Assembly (NCBI GenBank): GCA_020722705.1
Contig: DYKI01000028.1
Span: 1-36,487 of the forward strand
Length of the DNA: 36,487 bases
Direction: 5' to 3'
From: Chthonomonas calidirosea
GTDB lineage: Bacteria > Armatimonadota > Chthonomonadetes > Chthonomonadales > CAJBBX01
The translations under genes were made by a program, and so were the position numbers. Numbering within the stretch: position 1 is the stretch's first letter; every line of letters starts with the position of its first letter. This document shows positions 1-8,446 of the stretch, piece after piece. Below the pieces are notes generated by a model. That model had not been told where the DNA came from and made no database searches. It saw only the letters and a list, made by a program, of their open reading frames with translations.

Positions 1-3
1 GCG

Positions 4-621
4 TCAGGCTGCGCGCGCAGGGGCTGGTCCGGTGGTGCGTTGCCGGCGCCTGCGCGGCTGGTTGCCGGCGAGGTTGTCGCGCATCATTACTCGCGCTCGG
101 TGCAAGCGTGATCGTATTGTGCCTACGGCACATCCGAGCATCTCCGCGGCCTCGTCGTAGGAAAAACCCTCGAGATCAGTCAGCAGTACAGTCCGGCGGA
201 ACTGGTACGGAAGTTCGTTCAATGCCGATTGAAGCCGCTCGTCCATTATGTCGCGAAGCAGCAACCGGGATGGATCGGAACCCTCATCGGGAATCTCGCT
301 GAACATTGGGTCCCCTTCATCGCCTTCCGTGGGAACGTCCAGCGAAAGCGGGGTCTGCTTGGGCTTCGATCTCAGCCGGTCAACGAACAAGTTCGCGATG
401 ATCCGGAAGAGCCAGCGGTCGAATGGGCGGGATCGGTCGTATCGGTCAAACGCGCGGTAAGCGCGGATAAAGGCGTCCTGGGTCAGATCCTCCGCATCCT
501 CACGATTGCCGGTCATGCGATAGGCGAAACTGAATGCTCGCCTGTGGTTCTCGCGAAGCATGCGATCGAAATCCGGATTGGCTAGCGGCAACACGCTGCC
601 GCCTGCTATGGCCGTCTGCAT
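4..621 (-). CDS. ECF-type RNA polymerase sigma factor (sigma-70 family)
   Basis: This is a 205-residue extracytoplasmic-function sigma factor that would direct RNA polymerase to a dedicated promoter set. Region 2 spans about residues 18-85, with the core-binding/-10 motif around 'NREDAEDLTQDAFIRAYR'. Region 4 spans about residues 135-185, with a helix-turn-helix around 'FSYDEAAEMLGCAVGTIRSR'. Regions 1 and 3 are absent, as is usual for ECF factors. The tail is Arg/Pro/Ala-rich. I chose the ATG at 621 because a GGAGG lies 9 bases upstream; a TTG directly before it is the alternative. The gene ends 3 bases from the window edge, so any co-transcribed anti-sigma gene would lie outside. It is divergent from the KGG-repeat gene. 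The family is certain; the regulon is unknown. Confidence 0.93.
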   Translation of the reverse strand: MQTAIAGGSVLPLANPDFDRMLRENHRRAFSFAYRMTGNREDAEDLTQDAFIRAYRAFDRYDRSRPFDRWLFRIIANLFVDRLRSKPKQTPLSLDVPTEGDEGDPMFSEIPDEGSDPSRLLLRDIMDERLQSALNELPYQFRRTVLLTDLEGFSYDEAAEMLGCAVGTIRSRLHRARVMMRDNLAGNQPRRRRQRTTGPAPARAA

Positions 622-698
622 CAAGCCTGTCCTCCCACAGATCGGAGCTAGCCATGCCCTGACAACGGCCGACCTGTGACTTATTTAGCATTACTAAG

Positions 699-727
699 AG
701 TATAACCCAGAACTCGGAACCCGTCAA
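699..727 (-). promoter_or_regulatory. Sigma-70 type promoter of the ECF sigma gene
   Basis: On the minus strand TTGACG (722-727) is separated by 17 bases from TATACT (699-704), close to the housekeeping consensus. Transcription would start near 692, giving a leader of about 70 bases before the sigma-factor ATG at 621. Confidence 0.65.
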
Positions 728-744
728 GGGCGAAGTCAGTCGTA
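716..744 (+). promoter_or_regulatory. Possible ECF-type promoter toward the KGG-repeat gene
   Basis: On the plus strand GGAACCC starts at 716 and GTCGTA lies at 739-744, with 16 bases between them. This resembles the GGAACTT / GTCnnA layout recognised by RpoE-like ECF factors. It overlaps the divergent sigma-70 promoter and points at the KGG-repeat gene about 150 bases downstream. The assignment rests on the motif and on gene arrangement only. Confidence 0.3.
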
Positions 745-893
745 TAGGTGGTGGGGCAGCAGAGGAGGTGTTCTGTTTGTCGGTCCTACGAACCAAGAGG
801 GTGACGCAGGGCCGTCAGCACACGTACATTAAGGCAAGTGGAAGTGAGCCCTCGCTGGCTTCCATTCGTGGCAACATGACCGGAGGACGCATC

Positions 894-1169
894 GTGTCTG
901 AAGACAACAACAACAACAATGACGCCGCTCCGCGCAAAGGCCGAGGTTGGCATGGCGATTCGGAAGGTCACGCAAGGGCCGGCCGCAAGGGCGGCACCCG
1001 CGTTGCTCAGGACCGGAACCATATGTCCGACATCGGTCGCCGTGGCGGAACCCGGGTAGCCGAGAACCGTGAGCATATGGCCGACATCGGTCGTCGCGGC
1101 GGTTTGAAGGTATCGAAGGACCGTGAACACATGGCGGAGATTGGCCGCCGAGGCGGCGAAAGCCGCTAG
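894..1169 (+). CDS. KGG-repeat small stress protein (GsiB/con-10-like)
   Basis: This is a 91-residue, very hydrophilic protein with four Lys/Arg-Gly-Gly repeats spaced about 20 residues apart. The repeat core is 'HM-(S/A)-(D/E)-IGRRGG'. The N-terminus has a run of five Asn after the first residues. The repeats match the KGG family, which includes the Bacillus general-stress protein GsiB and plant LEA-like proteins; these are thought to protect cells during desiccation or other stress, and their biochemical role is not settled. The GTG at 894 is preferred because GGAGG lies 7 bases upstream; an in-frame ATG at 876 is possible. It is divergent from an ECF sigma gene, which suggests stress control. 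Confidence 0.82.
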   Translation: MSEDNNNNNDAAPRKGRGWHGDSEGHARAGRKGGTRVAQDRNHMSDIGRRGGTRVAENREHMADIGRRGGLKVSKDREHMAEIGRRGGESR

Positions 1170-1340
1170 CCGGCCTTCACCGTCTGCCTGGGCCGTCCGT
1201 TGTTGCATCTCTCACGACACGGGCGGCCATTCCGATGAAGGAACTTCGCCCTCTTCTGTCGTATTGATTACCGGACGGAGGCGTCGCCGGTTTCGGGTCA
1301 CGCCGGCCAGGCGCGCCGGTTACGATGGGGAGTCTGGACG

Positions 1341-1625
1341 TTGAGCGGCACAGTCATCACCCCGGAAACCGAAGTATCGGATCCTTCCACCGGCACGGGC
1401 GAGTTCATCGTCATTGTGTTCGACAACGACCACAACACGATTGATGAGGTGATCGCGATCCTGATGCAGGCAACGGGCTGCGGCATTGAGGAAGCCGCCA
1501 TGGAGACGTGGGAGATTCACAACCTCGGCAAGTCCATTGTCCACCATGGCTCATCCGCGGAGTGCCACCGGGCGGCCGCCATCATCCGCACGATCGGGAT
1601 CAAGGTCGAGGTTACTGCGCTATAG
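1341..1625 (+). CDS. clpS: ClpS-like adaptor of the Clp protease
   Basis: This 94-residue protein matches ClpS, which delivers N-degron substrates to the ClpA/ClpC unfoldase. The pocket motif appears as 'FDNDHNT' (residues 27-33), with Asn29-Asp30 equivalent to the ND pair that binds the substrate alpha-amino group. His60 in 'WEIHNLGKS' matches the conserved pocket histidine of E. coli ClpS. The second Asp of the usual NDD motif is His here. The start is TTG at 1341 with a GGGGAG 8 bases upstream. The gene overlaps the convergent gene by 6 bases at the stop codons. No clpA or clpC lies in the window. It is a second proteolysis component close to a proteasome locus. Confidence 0.85.
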   Translation: MSGTVITPETEVSDPSTGTGEFIVIVFDNDHNTIDEVIAILMQATGCGIEEAAMETWEIHNLGKSIVHHGSSAECHRAAAIIRTIGIKVEVTAL

Positions 1626-3869
1626 GCCGGCAGGCGGGTCGCTCTCCCGCAGCAGCCACAGGCAGTTCAGCACCTTCTCGGCGAGGTCATTGGGCACGTA
1701 GTAGTACTGATTGGTTGCTTCGAAACCCAGGCGCGAATCGACCACCTGAAGGGCGTACATCTCCCTGGCGGTTTCGACCTCTTCGGCAAGAAGCTCCCGC
1801 ATCCGGAGGACGCGGTCGGGTGCCGAGCGATCGGAGCCCATCGAGCCATCCCTGAGCGCGACATACTCGGCCTGCGCCGCGACGCTGCGGAAATGAGCGG
1901 CCGCAGCACGTGCGATGCGCGTCTCCGCCTCAACCGCTCGCCGGTGCTGCATGTCGGCATCGGCAGCCGCGGCCTGGAGTATGTCCGCGCCCGCTCGGAA
2001 GCCGTCGGCCACTTTGCGCAACTGGCGCACGAACACGTCGGGCGGATAGACCGCGCGCCACGCGTTCAGGTCGTCATATGGGATGCCCACCATCGTCGCA
2101 CGATAGCCCGTTGGCTTGGACCAGAGCAGGTTGGCAGGACCGGCATGCAGGGGAGCGTTGTAGACGACAGAGCCATGGAACGGGAACTCGGCAAAGCCGT
2201 CGCTCATGACATGCCAGGCCTTGACGACGCTCGGCGCCGAGCCTGATCCATAGCGAGCCTCGGCCACAGTCGCCAGGGCTTCAGATGCGTCTTTGCCGGA
2301 GAAGACCTCACGAACGACCTCGAGGTTTGGGGATGGATAGCCTCCGAGGGTCCAGCCAAGCATGACGCCGGACAGGCCGATCCTTCGCAGATTGCTCGCA
2401 TGCTCAGCCGTCAGGCGCACAGCAGGGATATAGGGAACGGCTGAGAGCTCCCAGGTGCAGGCGGCCTGTATCTTCGCGAACGTCTCAAGACCTCGACCTC
2501 GCGCGAGGCCCCAGTTCCGAGTTGCCCTGGGTCCCGGGCCCACCGCGCTCAGTGAATACTCACCCACGGAGGCGGCAACACCGCCGCGACGGAGCGGGAG
2601 GCTCCACTCCGACACACTCATCAGCGCCGCCTCGGCCGGAAGGCGGGCTATGGCTGCTTCAGCCCAATCGTCAGGCCAGCCCCAGTCCCAAGCGATGAGC
2701 CTCTGGTTTGTGCCGGACAATCGAATGCCCTCGGCCACTGCAGCATTCACGTCGGCCAGGACCTCGGCTCCCGACCGCTTGCTGCAGCGTGGACACTGTG
2801 CCCCGCCGTAGTGCGACCAGCAGTTCGTGAGGTTTTCGCTGGCTGTGATCGTGAAGTACCCGCCGAGATCCGGCACAGCCTTCGATATTCGGGCTACGGA
2901 TTCGACCAGGTAACGCCGTACCTCAGGAACACTCGTGCACATGGCCGCATACTCGCCCTCTGTGACTCCCTTCAGGTTCGCATGATCAGTGTAGAACGGC
3001 AGCGGCATGGCTCGCGGCTCGTTCAGATACAGATACACACGCAGTCCGTGCTTCTTGGCGCGCTTTACCAGCCGCCGAAGGTTGGCCATACGCTGCTCGT
3101 GGCCGAGACTGACCTCGGGCTCCCATGGGAATGGCGCGAGCTTGCTGAGCACGCCCTGCAGCCATACGCCATTCACCCCCGAGGCTGCGAGACTCGCCAG
3201 ATAGCCGTCCGGATATGGGTCGCTTCGCGTATCGGCGAGCGGGTCGCCGTAAAGGCCGAAATACGAGTAGCAGAAGCGTGGGCTGCTCCCGTCATCGGGC
3301 GTGCGTTGCGCGGTCCCCCGCCTGGCTGACAGGTCCTTCACGAAGGAGAACAACGGCTCGACCAGGCGACCGACGCCTTGCGGGAACTGCTTCCGAAGCT
3401 CCCGGCGAATCCCGGCGGCTCGAGCTCTGGCCGCAGCGCTCGGTTCTGAATAGACCAGCCGGTCGCATCTGGGCTTCAAGTTGCCGAGCTTCACGAACAG
3501 GAAGTCGTCCTCGCGCAGGGCATACGCCATCTCCTCGGCGCTCCAGCCGAGCAGGTCCAGCAACTGCTCGTATGGGAGGAGATGCCAGTTGCGGCGGATG
3601 ATGGTCACGTGGCTGCGGCGCAACTGGTCGGCGCTGATGCGTGGCGGACCTTCGAGGCCCATGGATTGGCCAATCTTGACGATCCGGTCGCGGCTGGTTC
3701 CAATGACGCGCGCCATCCGGTCAGCAGGCACAAGCTGCCAGTTGCGCCACACAAACGCATGCATGCGGCTGGGAAAGTGCCCGAACGACAGGGCTTCGGG
3801 CGCGGAGCCCATCGGCAGATCGGTCGGCATCATGGAGGTCACTCCGAACAGGAGAAGTGCGTGGATCAT
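1620..3869 (-). CDS. Large glycoside-hydrolase-like protein with two N-terminal HTH-like repeats
   Basis: This 749-residue protein is not one I can name with certainty. The middle (about 195-560) looks like a (beta/alpha)8 glycoside-hydrolase-like domain: 'GVNGVWLQGVL' at 231-241, 'LRVYLYLNEPRAMPL' near 276-290, and 'GYFTITASENLTNCWSHY' at 337-354, followed by a CPRC motif. A glutamate such as Glu345 is a candidate catalytic residue; this is inference. Before it are two similar segments, about 41-72 and 92-127, each starting RNWxLxP and containing a helix-turn-helix-like IG/LGxS pattern. The first 20 residues are hydrophobic but not a textbook signal peptide. The C-terminal 150 residues are helical. 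Its ATG overlaps the upstream GT39 stop codon (TAATG), so the two are probably translationally coupled. Confidence 0.55.
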   Translation of the reverse strand: MIHALLLFGVTSMMPTDLPMGSAPEALSFGHFPSRMHAFVWRNWQLVPADRMARVIGTSRDRIVKIGQSMGLEGPPRISADQLRRSHVTIIRRNWHLLPYEQLLDLLGWSAEEMAYALREDDFLFVKLGNLKPRCDRLVYSEPSAAARARAAGIRRELRKQFPQGVGRLVEPLFSFVKDLSARRGTAQRTPDDGSSPRFCYSYFGLYGDPLADTRSDPYPDGYLASLAASGVNGVWLQGVLSKLAPFPWEPEVSLGHEQRMANLRRLVKRAKKHGLRVYLYLNEPRAMPLPFYTDHANLKGVTEGEYAAMCTSVPEVRRYLVESVARISKAVPDLGGYFTITASENLTNCWSHYGGAQCPRCSKRSGAEVLADVNAAVAEGIRLSGTNQRLIAWDWGWPDDWAEAAIARLPAEAALMSVSEWSLPLRRGGVAASVGEYSLSAVGPGPRATRNWGLARGRGLETFAKIQAACTWELSAVPYIPAVRLTAEHASNLRRIGLSGVMLGWTLGGYPSPNLEVVREVFSGKDASEALATVAEARYGSGSAPSVVKAWHVMSDGFAEFPFHGSVVYNAPLHAGPANLLWSKPTGYRATMVGIPYDDLNAWRAVYPPDVFVRQLRKVADGFRAGADILQAAAADADMQHRRAVEAETRIARAAAAHFRSVAAQAEYVALRDGSMGSDRSAPDRVLRMRELLAEEVETAREMYALQVVDSRLGFEATNQYYYVPNDLAEKVLNCLWLLRESDPPAGL

Positions 3870-5674
3870 TAAGGGGTACCGATGCGCTTCGGCGCGCCTT
3901 CCTCAGGTTCGACGCGGATCAGGGAGTACCTCCCTGCACGGACAACTGCCCCGCCGACAGGCGTGAGAGAGTCACCCGCCGGTACAGCTTCGGCGAGTCG
4001 CCCGGTATCCACGACCGCGTAGACCCTGTCGAACCGGGCGCCCCGGTTGGCCGGGGAAGTCCCAGACAACAGACCGGTACCGAGCGTGACGGGGTTTGCT
4101 TCAATCACACGTCCTGACGAGATCACACCATCCGGCAGATAGAACAGAGCGCTAGGTCGTCTTGGACCTTCGATCGCGATCGCCACCATGTCATGCGGCC
4201 CCGCCAGCTTCCCCGCCAGGGATGCCATGCGGTGCAGCGTGCCGATCATCCTGCGCTGAGCCAGCGGTACGCCCTGGGTCAGCACTCCCAGGTAGAACAA
4301 TGCCATGGTGAGGGCCAGGATAGCAGGCGTCAGCCGGGCTCGCCCCAGCACGGCAGCTCCGAGCGATGCCGCCAGCCCCAGGCCGATCGTGCCAAGAAGA
4401 TACGCGGCAGGGGTCAGTATGTCGGCATCCAGCCTGCCGACGGTGACCGGTCTGTCGGCATATCGGTTGATGACGGCAACGATCGGAGCCGGTTGGACCA
4501 GAGCGGCATAGACCGCAGCGAGGGCGATCAACCCCAGACTGGATCCGATCACGATCGAGCGTCCGGATCGTGGACCGGAGCACGCCCGAGCCAGCCGGCT
4601 GCCGGCCAGAAGCGCAGCAGCCGGATACATCGGCAGGATGTAGCTGATAAGCTTGCTTCCGCCCAACGAGAAGAGCAGAACCACAACGGTGAACCAGCAT
4701 CGCAGGAAGCCGAGGGTGCGCGCCTGCAATGCTGCGGCATCGGCCTCGCCGGGCTTCACCTCGGGTTCTTGACCCGGTTTCAAGGATACTGCCCGCCTCT
4801 CGGGCCGCAGCTCCGCGATGGAAAACAGGCTCCAGGGAAAGAACCCGATCAGGAAACCAGGCACATAGAACCAGACCGGAGCATGATGCGCCGTATCACC
4901 CCCCTGGAAGCGCCCGATGTGCTGACGGACCAGGTACTCCTGCACAAATGCCGATCCGTTCGCCTTCCACGCCGCCACATGCCACGGCGCCATGATGCCT
5001 GCAAAGAGCGCGAGACCCCACAGTGCCCGAAGAGACGCTGCCGACCGGAGCAGCCGTCGAATGCCGACGCGTCGCACAATGAGATCGTACGCCAGAAGCA
5101 CCGCCGGCACCGTCAGGCAGCCGGCGGCCCCCTTGGCGAGACTGGCCAGCCCTGCCAGCCCGAAGCTCACCAGTGACCACCGCAGCGACGCGGCTCCCGA
5201 AACCTCCCTGGCACGATGGGCCGCGAATAGAGAGCACGTGACCGCCAGCACCAGCATGGCATCGGTCGTCGCGAGTCGTGCAGAAGCCACGGTCAACGGG
5301 GCAAGCGCGAGCGCCAATGCGGCGAACAGCGCCGCACGGCCCCCGAGATAGCGTCGGCCGAAAGCAAACACCGCCAGAAGTGTCAGCGTCGCCGCAATCG
5401 CCGATGGCAGCCGAACCGCCCACTCGCTTCGACCGAAGGCTCGCAACGCCGCCGACGACAGCCAGTAGAGCAGCGGCGGCTTCTCGTAGAACGGAGTCCC
5501 GTTGACCCTGGGCGTCACCCAATCGCCGGTCAGCGCCATCTCGCGCGCGGCGGCGACGTACAGCCCTTCATCCAGATCGGTGATTCCCAGAGTGTGGGGG
5601 GTGAACCAGAAGCCCACGATGCACGCCAGGGCCATGGCCGACACAGACAGGGCTCGACCCGCAGTGCCATTCAC
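3869..5674 (-). CDS. GT39-family membrane glycosyltransferase (ArnT/PMT-like), copy 2
   Basis: This is a multi-spanning GT-C fold glycosyltransferase of about 601 residues, of the family that transfers a sugar from a polyprenyl-phosphate donor to lipid A, protein or another periplasmic acceptor. The first periplasmic loop carries the family signature: 'ITDLDEGLYVAAAREM', then a GDW motif and 'KPPLLYWL'. About ten or more hydrophobic helices follow, then a soluble C-terminal domain with 'RRPSALFYLP'. The acceptor is unknown. I prefer the GTG at 5674, which overlaps the preceding stop as GTGA; a TTG at 5713 with an AAGGA upstream is also possible and would add 13 residues. It is paralogous to the next gene upstream, which has the same layout and C-terminal motif. 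Confidence 0.83.
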   Translation of the reverse strand: MNGTAGRALSVSAMALACIVGFWFTPHTLGITDLDEGLYVAAAREMALTGDWVTPRVNGTPFYEKPPLLYWLSSAALRAFGRSEWAVRLPSAIAATLTLLAVFAFGRRYLGGRAALFAALALALAPLTVASARLATTDAMLVLAVTCSLFAAHRAREVSGAASLRWSLVSFGLAGLASLAKGAAGCLTVPAVLLAYDLIVRRVGIRRLLRSAASLRALWGLALFAGIMAPWHVAAWKANGSAFVQEYLVRQHIGRFQGGDTAHHAPVWFYVPGFLIGFFPWSLFSIAELRPERRAVSLKPGQEPEVKPGEADAAALQARTLGFLRCWFTVVVLLFSLGGSKLISYILPMYPAAALLAGSRLARACSGPRSGRSIVIGSSLGLIALAAVYAALVQPAPIVAVINRYADRPVTVGRLDADILTPAAYLLGTIGLGLAASLGAAVLGRARLTPAILALTMALFYLGVLTQGVPLAQRRMIGTLHRMASLAGKLAGPHDMVAIAIEGPRRPSALFYLPDGVISSGRVIEANPVTLGTGLLSGTSPANRGARFDRVYAVVDTGRLAEAVPAGDSLTPVGGAVVRAGRYSLIRVEPEEGAPKRIGTP

Positions 5675-7374
5675 CGAAGTGTTCCAGATGGTTGAGCCTC
5701 GAAGAGCGCCCAACGGCCGTTCCTTGCCGGTACGCGCACATCATAGCCTGCCAGCGTCTTGCTCGCGTGGCTGAAGTCGCCGATCACCATCGAGCGGCCG
5801 TTCTCCCGAATGAAATCGCGTACCGGAGCCGCATCCCATGATTCGAGAAGGATGGCCTCGCGTTTGATGGTGGCCGGCTTCTGCCTGAAGAGGCTCTCCG
5901 GCAGGTAGAAAAACACACTTGGCCTTCTGGGCCGACCGATGTGGATCACCAGGCGGGTCTGGTTGGTGTCGCTCGCCACCATGCGTCGTGAGGCCTCGGC
6001 CACAATCCGGCGCAAGGGCTCATTCACAGAGCGCTCGTAGGCGGGAAGCCCTATCGTGCAGGCTGCGGCAACGAACCAGCACATTCCGGCCACCGCCGGC
6101 GCGACTCCGCAACGCGCCTCACGCCAAACGCATACGCCCGCGACGATCAGCCCGAGTCCGAGCCCGGACAGAGCAACGCAGGCAAACGCAAACATGTCAG
6201 GCGTGGCGAGCGCTATCGTCTCCGGATCCGTTGAGGATCGTGCCAAAGGAGAGAGAACCGATGCAGTCAGGCCAACCACTATCCAGCAGTTGAGACCGAT
6301 GGCAGCCATGGCACAAGCCGCCAGACGCCGTCTGTACGTCCCCATGGGATCGGAGAAGACCGATGCGGCCAGGATCGCACAGGCCGGATACATTGGGAGC
6401 AGGTAGCTGATCAGCTTGGACCGCATGGCCGTGAACGTCAGGAAGATCACCAGCGCCCACGTCAGGGCCAGCACACGCGTTCGGCTGGACTCGTCCGAGA
6501 CCGCCGAGTCGGCGCGCTGAATGCGCACAAACGGCAGCCAGACGCTCCACGGAAGGAACCCGACGAAGAGCATGGGCACGTAGTACCAGACCGGCTGGGA
6601 ATGGTCAAAATCCGTCGCCTTGAGCAAGCCTACGTGATGCAGGTACCAGTATTGCTCGATGAAGTAATGACCGGATTGCCGGTACGCTGCAACATGCCAG
6701 GGAGCCACAATCAGCGCAAGCACGACGATGCCGGCGAGCGGCTGGAGGCGAGCAAACCGTTCCCATGCCCTCCGAAGCGATCCGCCGGAAGTGACGCCGA
6801 TGTAGACTAGAACCACAGGAATCGGCAGCAACCCCGGGAAGGACTTGGACATGAACCCGAGGCCGCAGCACGCCCAGAAGGCCGTTGACCAAATCCACCG
6901 CATTCGTGCGGCAGGCCGCTCCAGCATCCAGAACGCGCCGATCGCCGCCGTAACCCACCAGGTTTGATGGATGTCCATGGTCATCTGCCGGGTCGTGCCC
7001 ATGAACAGCGGATTGAGGGCAAGGAAGGCCGCTGCATACAGCCCTAGCCGTCGCCCCATCGCCGCCCGGGCAAGCCCGTACGTAACCAGGGTGGCGCAGG
7101 TGGCAGCGAGGGCCACAGGAAGCCTGGCAGCGAGCTCACTGACGCCAAGAACGCGGAATGCTGCGGCCGCGCACCACAGCGCCAATGGCGGCTTATCGTA
7201 GAAAGGGATTCCGTTGACGGTGCCCGTGATCCAGTCGCCGCGCAGCAGCATCTCACGCGCGGCCTGGACATAGAGCCCTTCATTGAAATCGAACAGGCTC
7301 GGATACCCAAGACGCCAGTAGAACGCTAGGCCGCATAGGGCGACGAGCCAGGGCACGTCGCCCATGCGACCCAA
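5671..7374 (-). CDS. GT39-family membrane glycosyltransferase (ArnT/PMT-like), copy 1
   Basis: This 567-residue integral membrane protein is the paralogue of its downstream neighbour. It has the same GT-C signature: 'FDFNEGLYVQAAREML', then 'GDWITGTVNGIPFYDKPPL' in the first large periplasmic loop. 'SKLISYLLPMYPA' occurs in a later loop and is shared almost exactly with copy 2. The C-terminal domain contains 'RRPSVFFYLPE'. The family uses polyprenyl-phosphate sugars on the periplasmic face. The start is uncertain: TTG at 7374 has a weak AGG 6 bases upstream, and ATG at 7365 is the alternative. The gene begins 29 bases after tpx and ends in a GTGA overlap with copy 2, so all four genes of this run are probably co-transcribed. 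Confidence 0.83.
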   Translation of the reverse strand: MGRMGDVPWLVALCGLAFYWRLGYPSLFDFNEGLYVQAAREMLLRGDWITGTVNGIPFYDKPPLALWCAAAAFRVLGVSELAARLPVALAATCATLVTYGLARAAMGRRLGLYAAAFLALNPLFMGTTRQMTMDIHQTWWVTAAIGAFWMLERPAARMRWIWSTAFWACCGLGFMSKSFPGLLPIPVVLVYIGVTSGGSLRRAWERFARLQPLAGIVVLALIVAPWHVAAYRQSGHYFIEQYWYLHHVGLLKATDFDHSQPVWYYVPMLFVGFLPWSVWLPFVRIQRADSAVSDESSRTRVLALTWALVIFLTFTAMRSKLISYLLPMYPACAILAASVFSDPMGTYRRRLAACAMAAIGLNCWIVVGLTASVLSPLARSSTDPETIALATPDMFAFACVALSGLGLGLIVAGVCVWREARCGVAPAVAGMCWFVAAACTIGLPAYERSVNEPLRRIVAEASRRMVASDTNQTRLVIHIGRPRRPSVFFYLPESLFRQKPATIKREAILLESWDAAPVRDFIRENGRSMVIGDFSHASKTLAGYDVRVPARNGRWALFEAQPSGTLR

Positions 7375-7403
7375 CGACAGCCTGGCAAACCGAATGGAGC
7401 CGG

Positions 7404-7925
7404 TCAGTTGGCCAACTCGCGCACGACAGCCAAGACCGGCTCAAAGTCAGGCTGTTCGGTAATCTCAGGCACATACTGGACGTAGCGTATCTGCCGGTCG
7501 GCGTCAACCACGAACACAGCCCGGGCGAGCAGGCGCAACGGCTCGATCAGAACACCGTAGGCCGTCCCGAACTCGGCGGTCCGATGATCCGAGGCGGTCT
7601 GAACCTGATGCGTGCCCTTTTCGCTGCAGAACCTGGCCTGTGCAAAAGGCAGGTCCATGCTGACCGTCAGGACCTCGACGTTCGCAGGCAGGCTGATCAC
7701 CTCGTCGTTGAAGCGGATCGTCTGGCGCTCGCAGACAGGTGTATCGAGCGACGGCACGACGCTGAGGATCACGCATTTCCCGTCGAAGTCGGCCCATGTT
7801 ATCTCCCGCAGACCGTCAGGGCCTCGCTGGATGAGAGTGAAATCGGGCGCTCGATCGCCCACAGACAACTCAGGTCCGACGAGCGGCAGTACCGCACCGC
7901 GCATCTTGACCGTGCGTTCCGTCAT
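7404..7925 (-). CDS. tpx: Thiol peroxidase (atypical 2-Cys peroxiredoxin)
   Basis: This 173-residue protein reduces peroxides using thioredoxin. The peroxidatic cysteine is Cys65 in the Tpx signature 'PSLDTPVCERQT', and the resolving cysteine is Cys100 in 'ARFCSEKG', matching the Cys61/Cys95 pair of E. coli Tpx. The length is slightly above the usual 165-168 because of a short N-terminal extension. The start is ATG at 7925; only a weak ribosome-binding site (GCGAG) is visible. It is the first gene of a minus-strand run leading into the two GT39 genes, with which it has no obvious functional link. Confidence 0.95.
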   Translation of the reverse strand: MTERTVKMRGAVLPLVGPELSVGDRAPDFTLIQRGPDGLREITWADFDGKCVILSVVPSLDTPVCERQTIRFNDEVISLPANVEVLTVSMDLPFAQARFCSEKGTHQVQTASDHRTAEFGTAYGVLIEPLRLLARAVFVVDADRQIRYVQYVPEITEQPDFEPVLAVVRELAN

Positions 7926-8000
7926 ATTGGTACTCGCTTTCGGCGCGCCGTTCGTGCTGCGCGCGCCAGGTTATCTGGGTCATTGTACCCATGGACACAC

Positions 8001-8009
8001 TGGTATACT
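8001..8009 (+). promoter_or_regulatory. Extended -10 promoter before the MFS relic
   Basis: TG-G-TATACT (8001-8009) is an extended -10 element with no good -35. It ends 7 bases before the GTG at 8017, so transcription would begin at or next to the start codon. The gene it served is now broken. Confidence 0.4.
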
Positions 8010-8016
8010 CGGCGGC

Positions 8017-8446
8017 GTGACCATGCATCGCAACGACTGGCGACACACCGTCTGGTTGTTCGCAGCCACCGGATTCGTCGAGTCGTTGGCGTGCGGCCGT
8101 AGTTCTGTCGAGTGTCGGGTTGGCGGGGCTGTCACTCTCGGCAACGAGCGCTGAGGTTGCCGTATGGCGATCTGTGCAGACGGCGTGCATCGGAGGCGCA
8201 GGGGCCCTCACCATGGTGCTGCTCGCCCGCTATACCGATGCAAACACGCGGACTCCGGTCCTAACGCTCAGCCTGCTGCCCAACCAGCTTTCCTGGTTCG
8301 CGGGCCCGATCCTGGCATCGGTGCTTGCCTCGCGTGCCTTGCCCCTCCCGTTTATATTCGGAGCGGCAGCGTGCGCAGTGGGAGCGCTGCTGTCCCTAAC
8401 GCTGTCTCGGACCAGAACGACGGGATACCGGCCTGACGGGTCCTGA
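8017..8446 (+). pseudogene. Remnant of a major facilitator superfamily transporter
   Basis: Two fragments in different frames look like the ends of one transporter. From GTG 8017 the first frame gives a polar start and the beginning of a membrane helix ('WRHTVWLFAATGFVESLA'), then loses sense. From about 8090 another frame continues to the stop at 8446 with three to four hydrophobic helices: 'VVLSSVGLAGLSLS', then 'GGAGALTMVLLARYTD', 'NQLSWFAGPILAS' and 'PFIFGAAACAVGALLSL'. These look like the last helices of an MFS protein. A normal member has about 400 residues, so most of the middle is missing and the frame has shifted. The last 51 bases overlap the 3' end of pafA in antisense. A short 108-residue product from TTG 8120 cannot be excluded. 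Confidence 0.6.
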
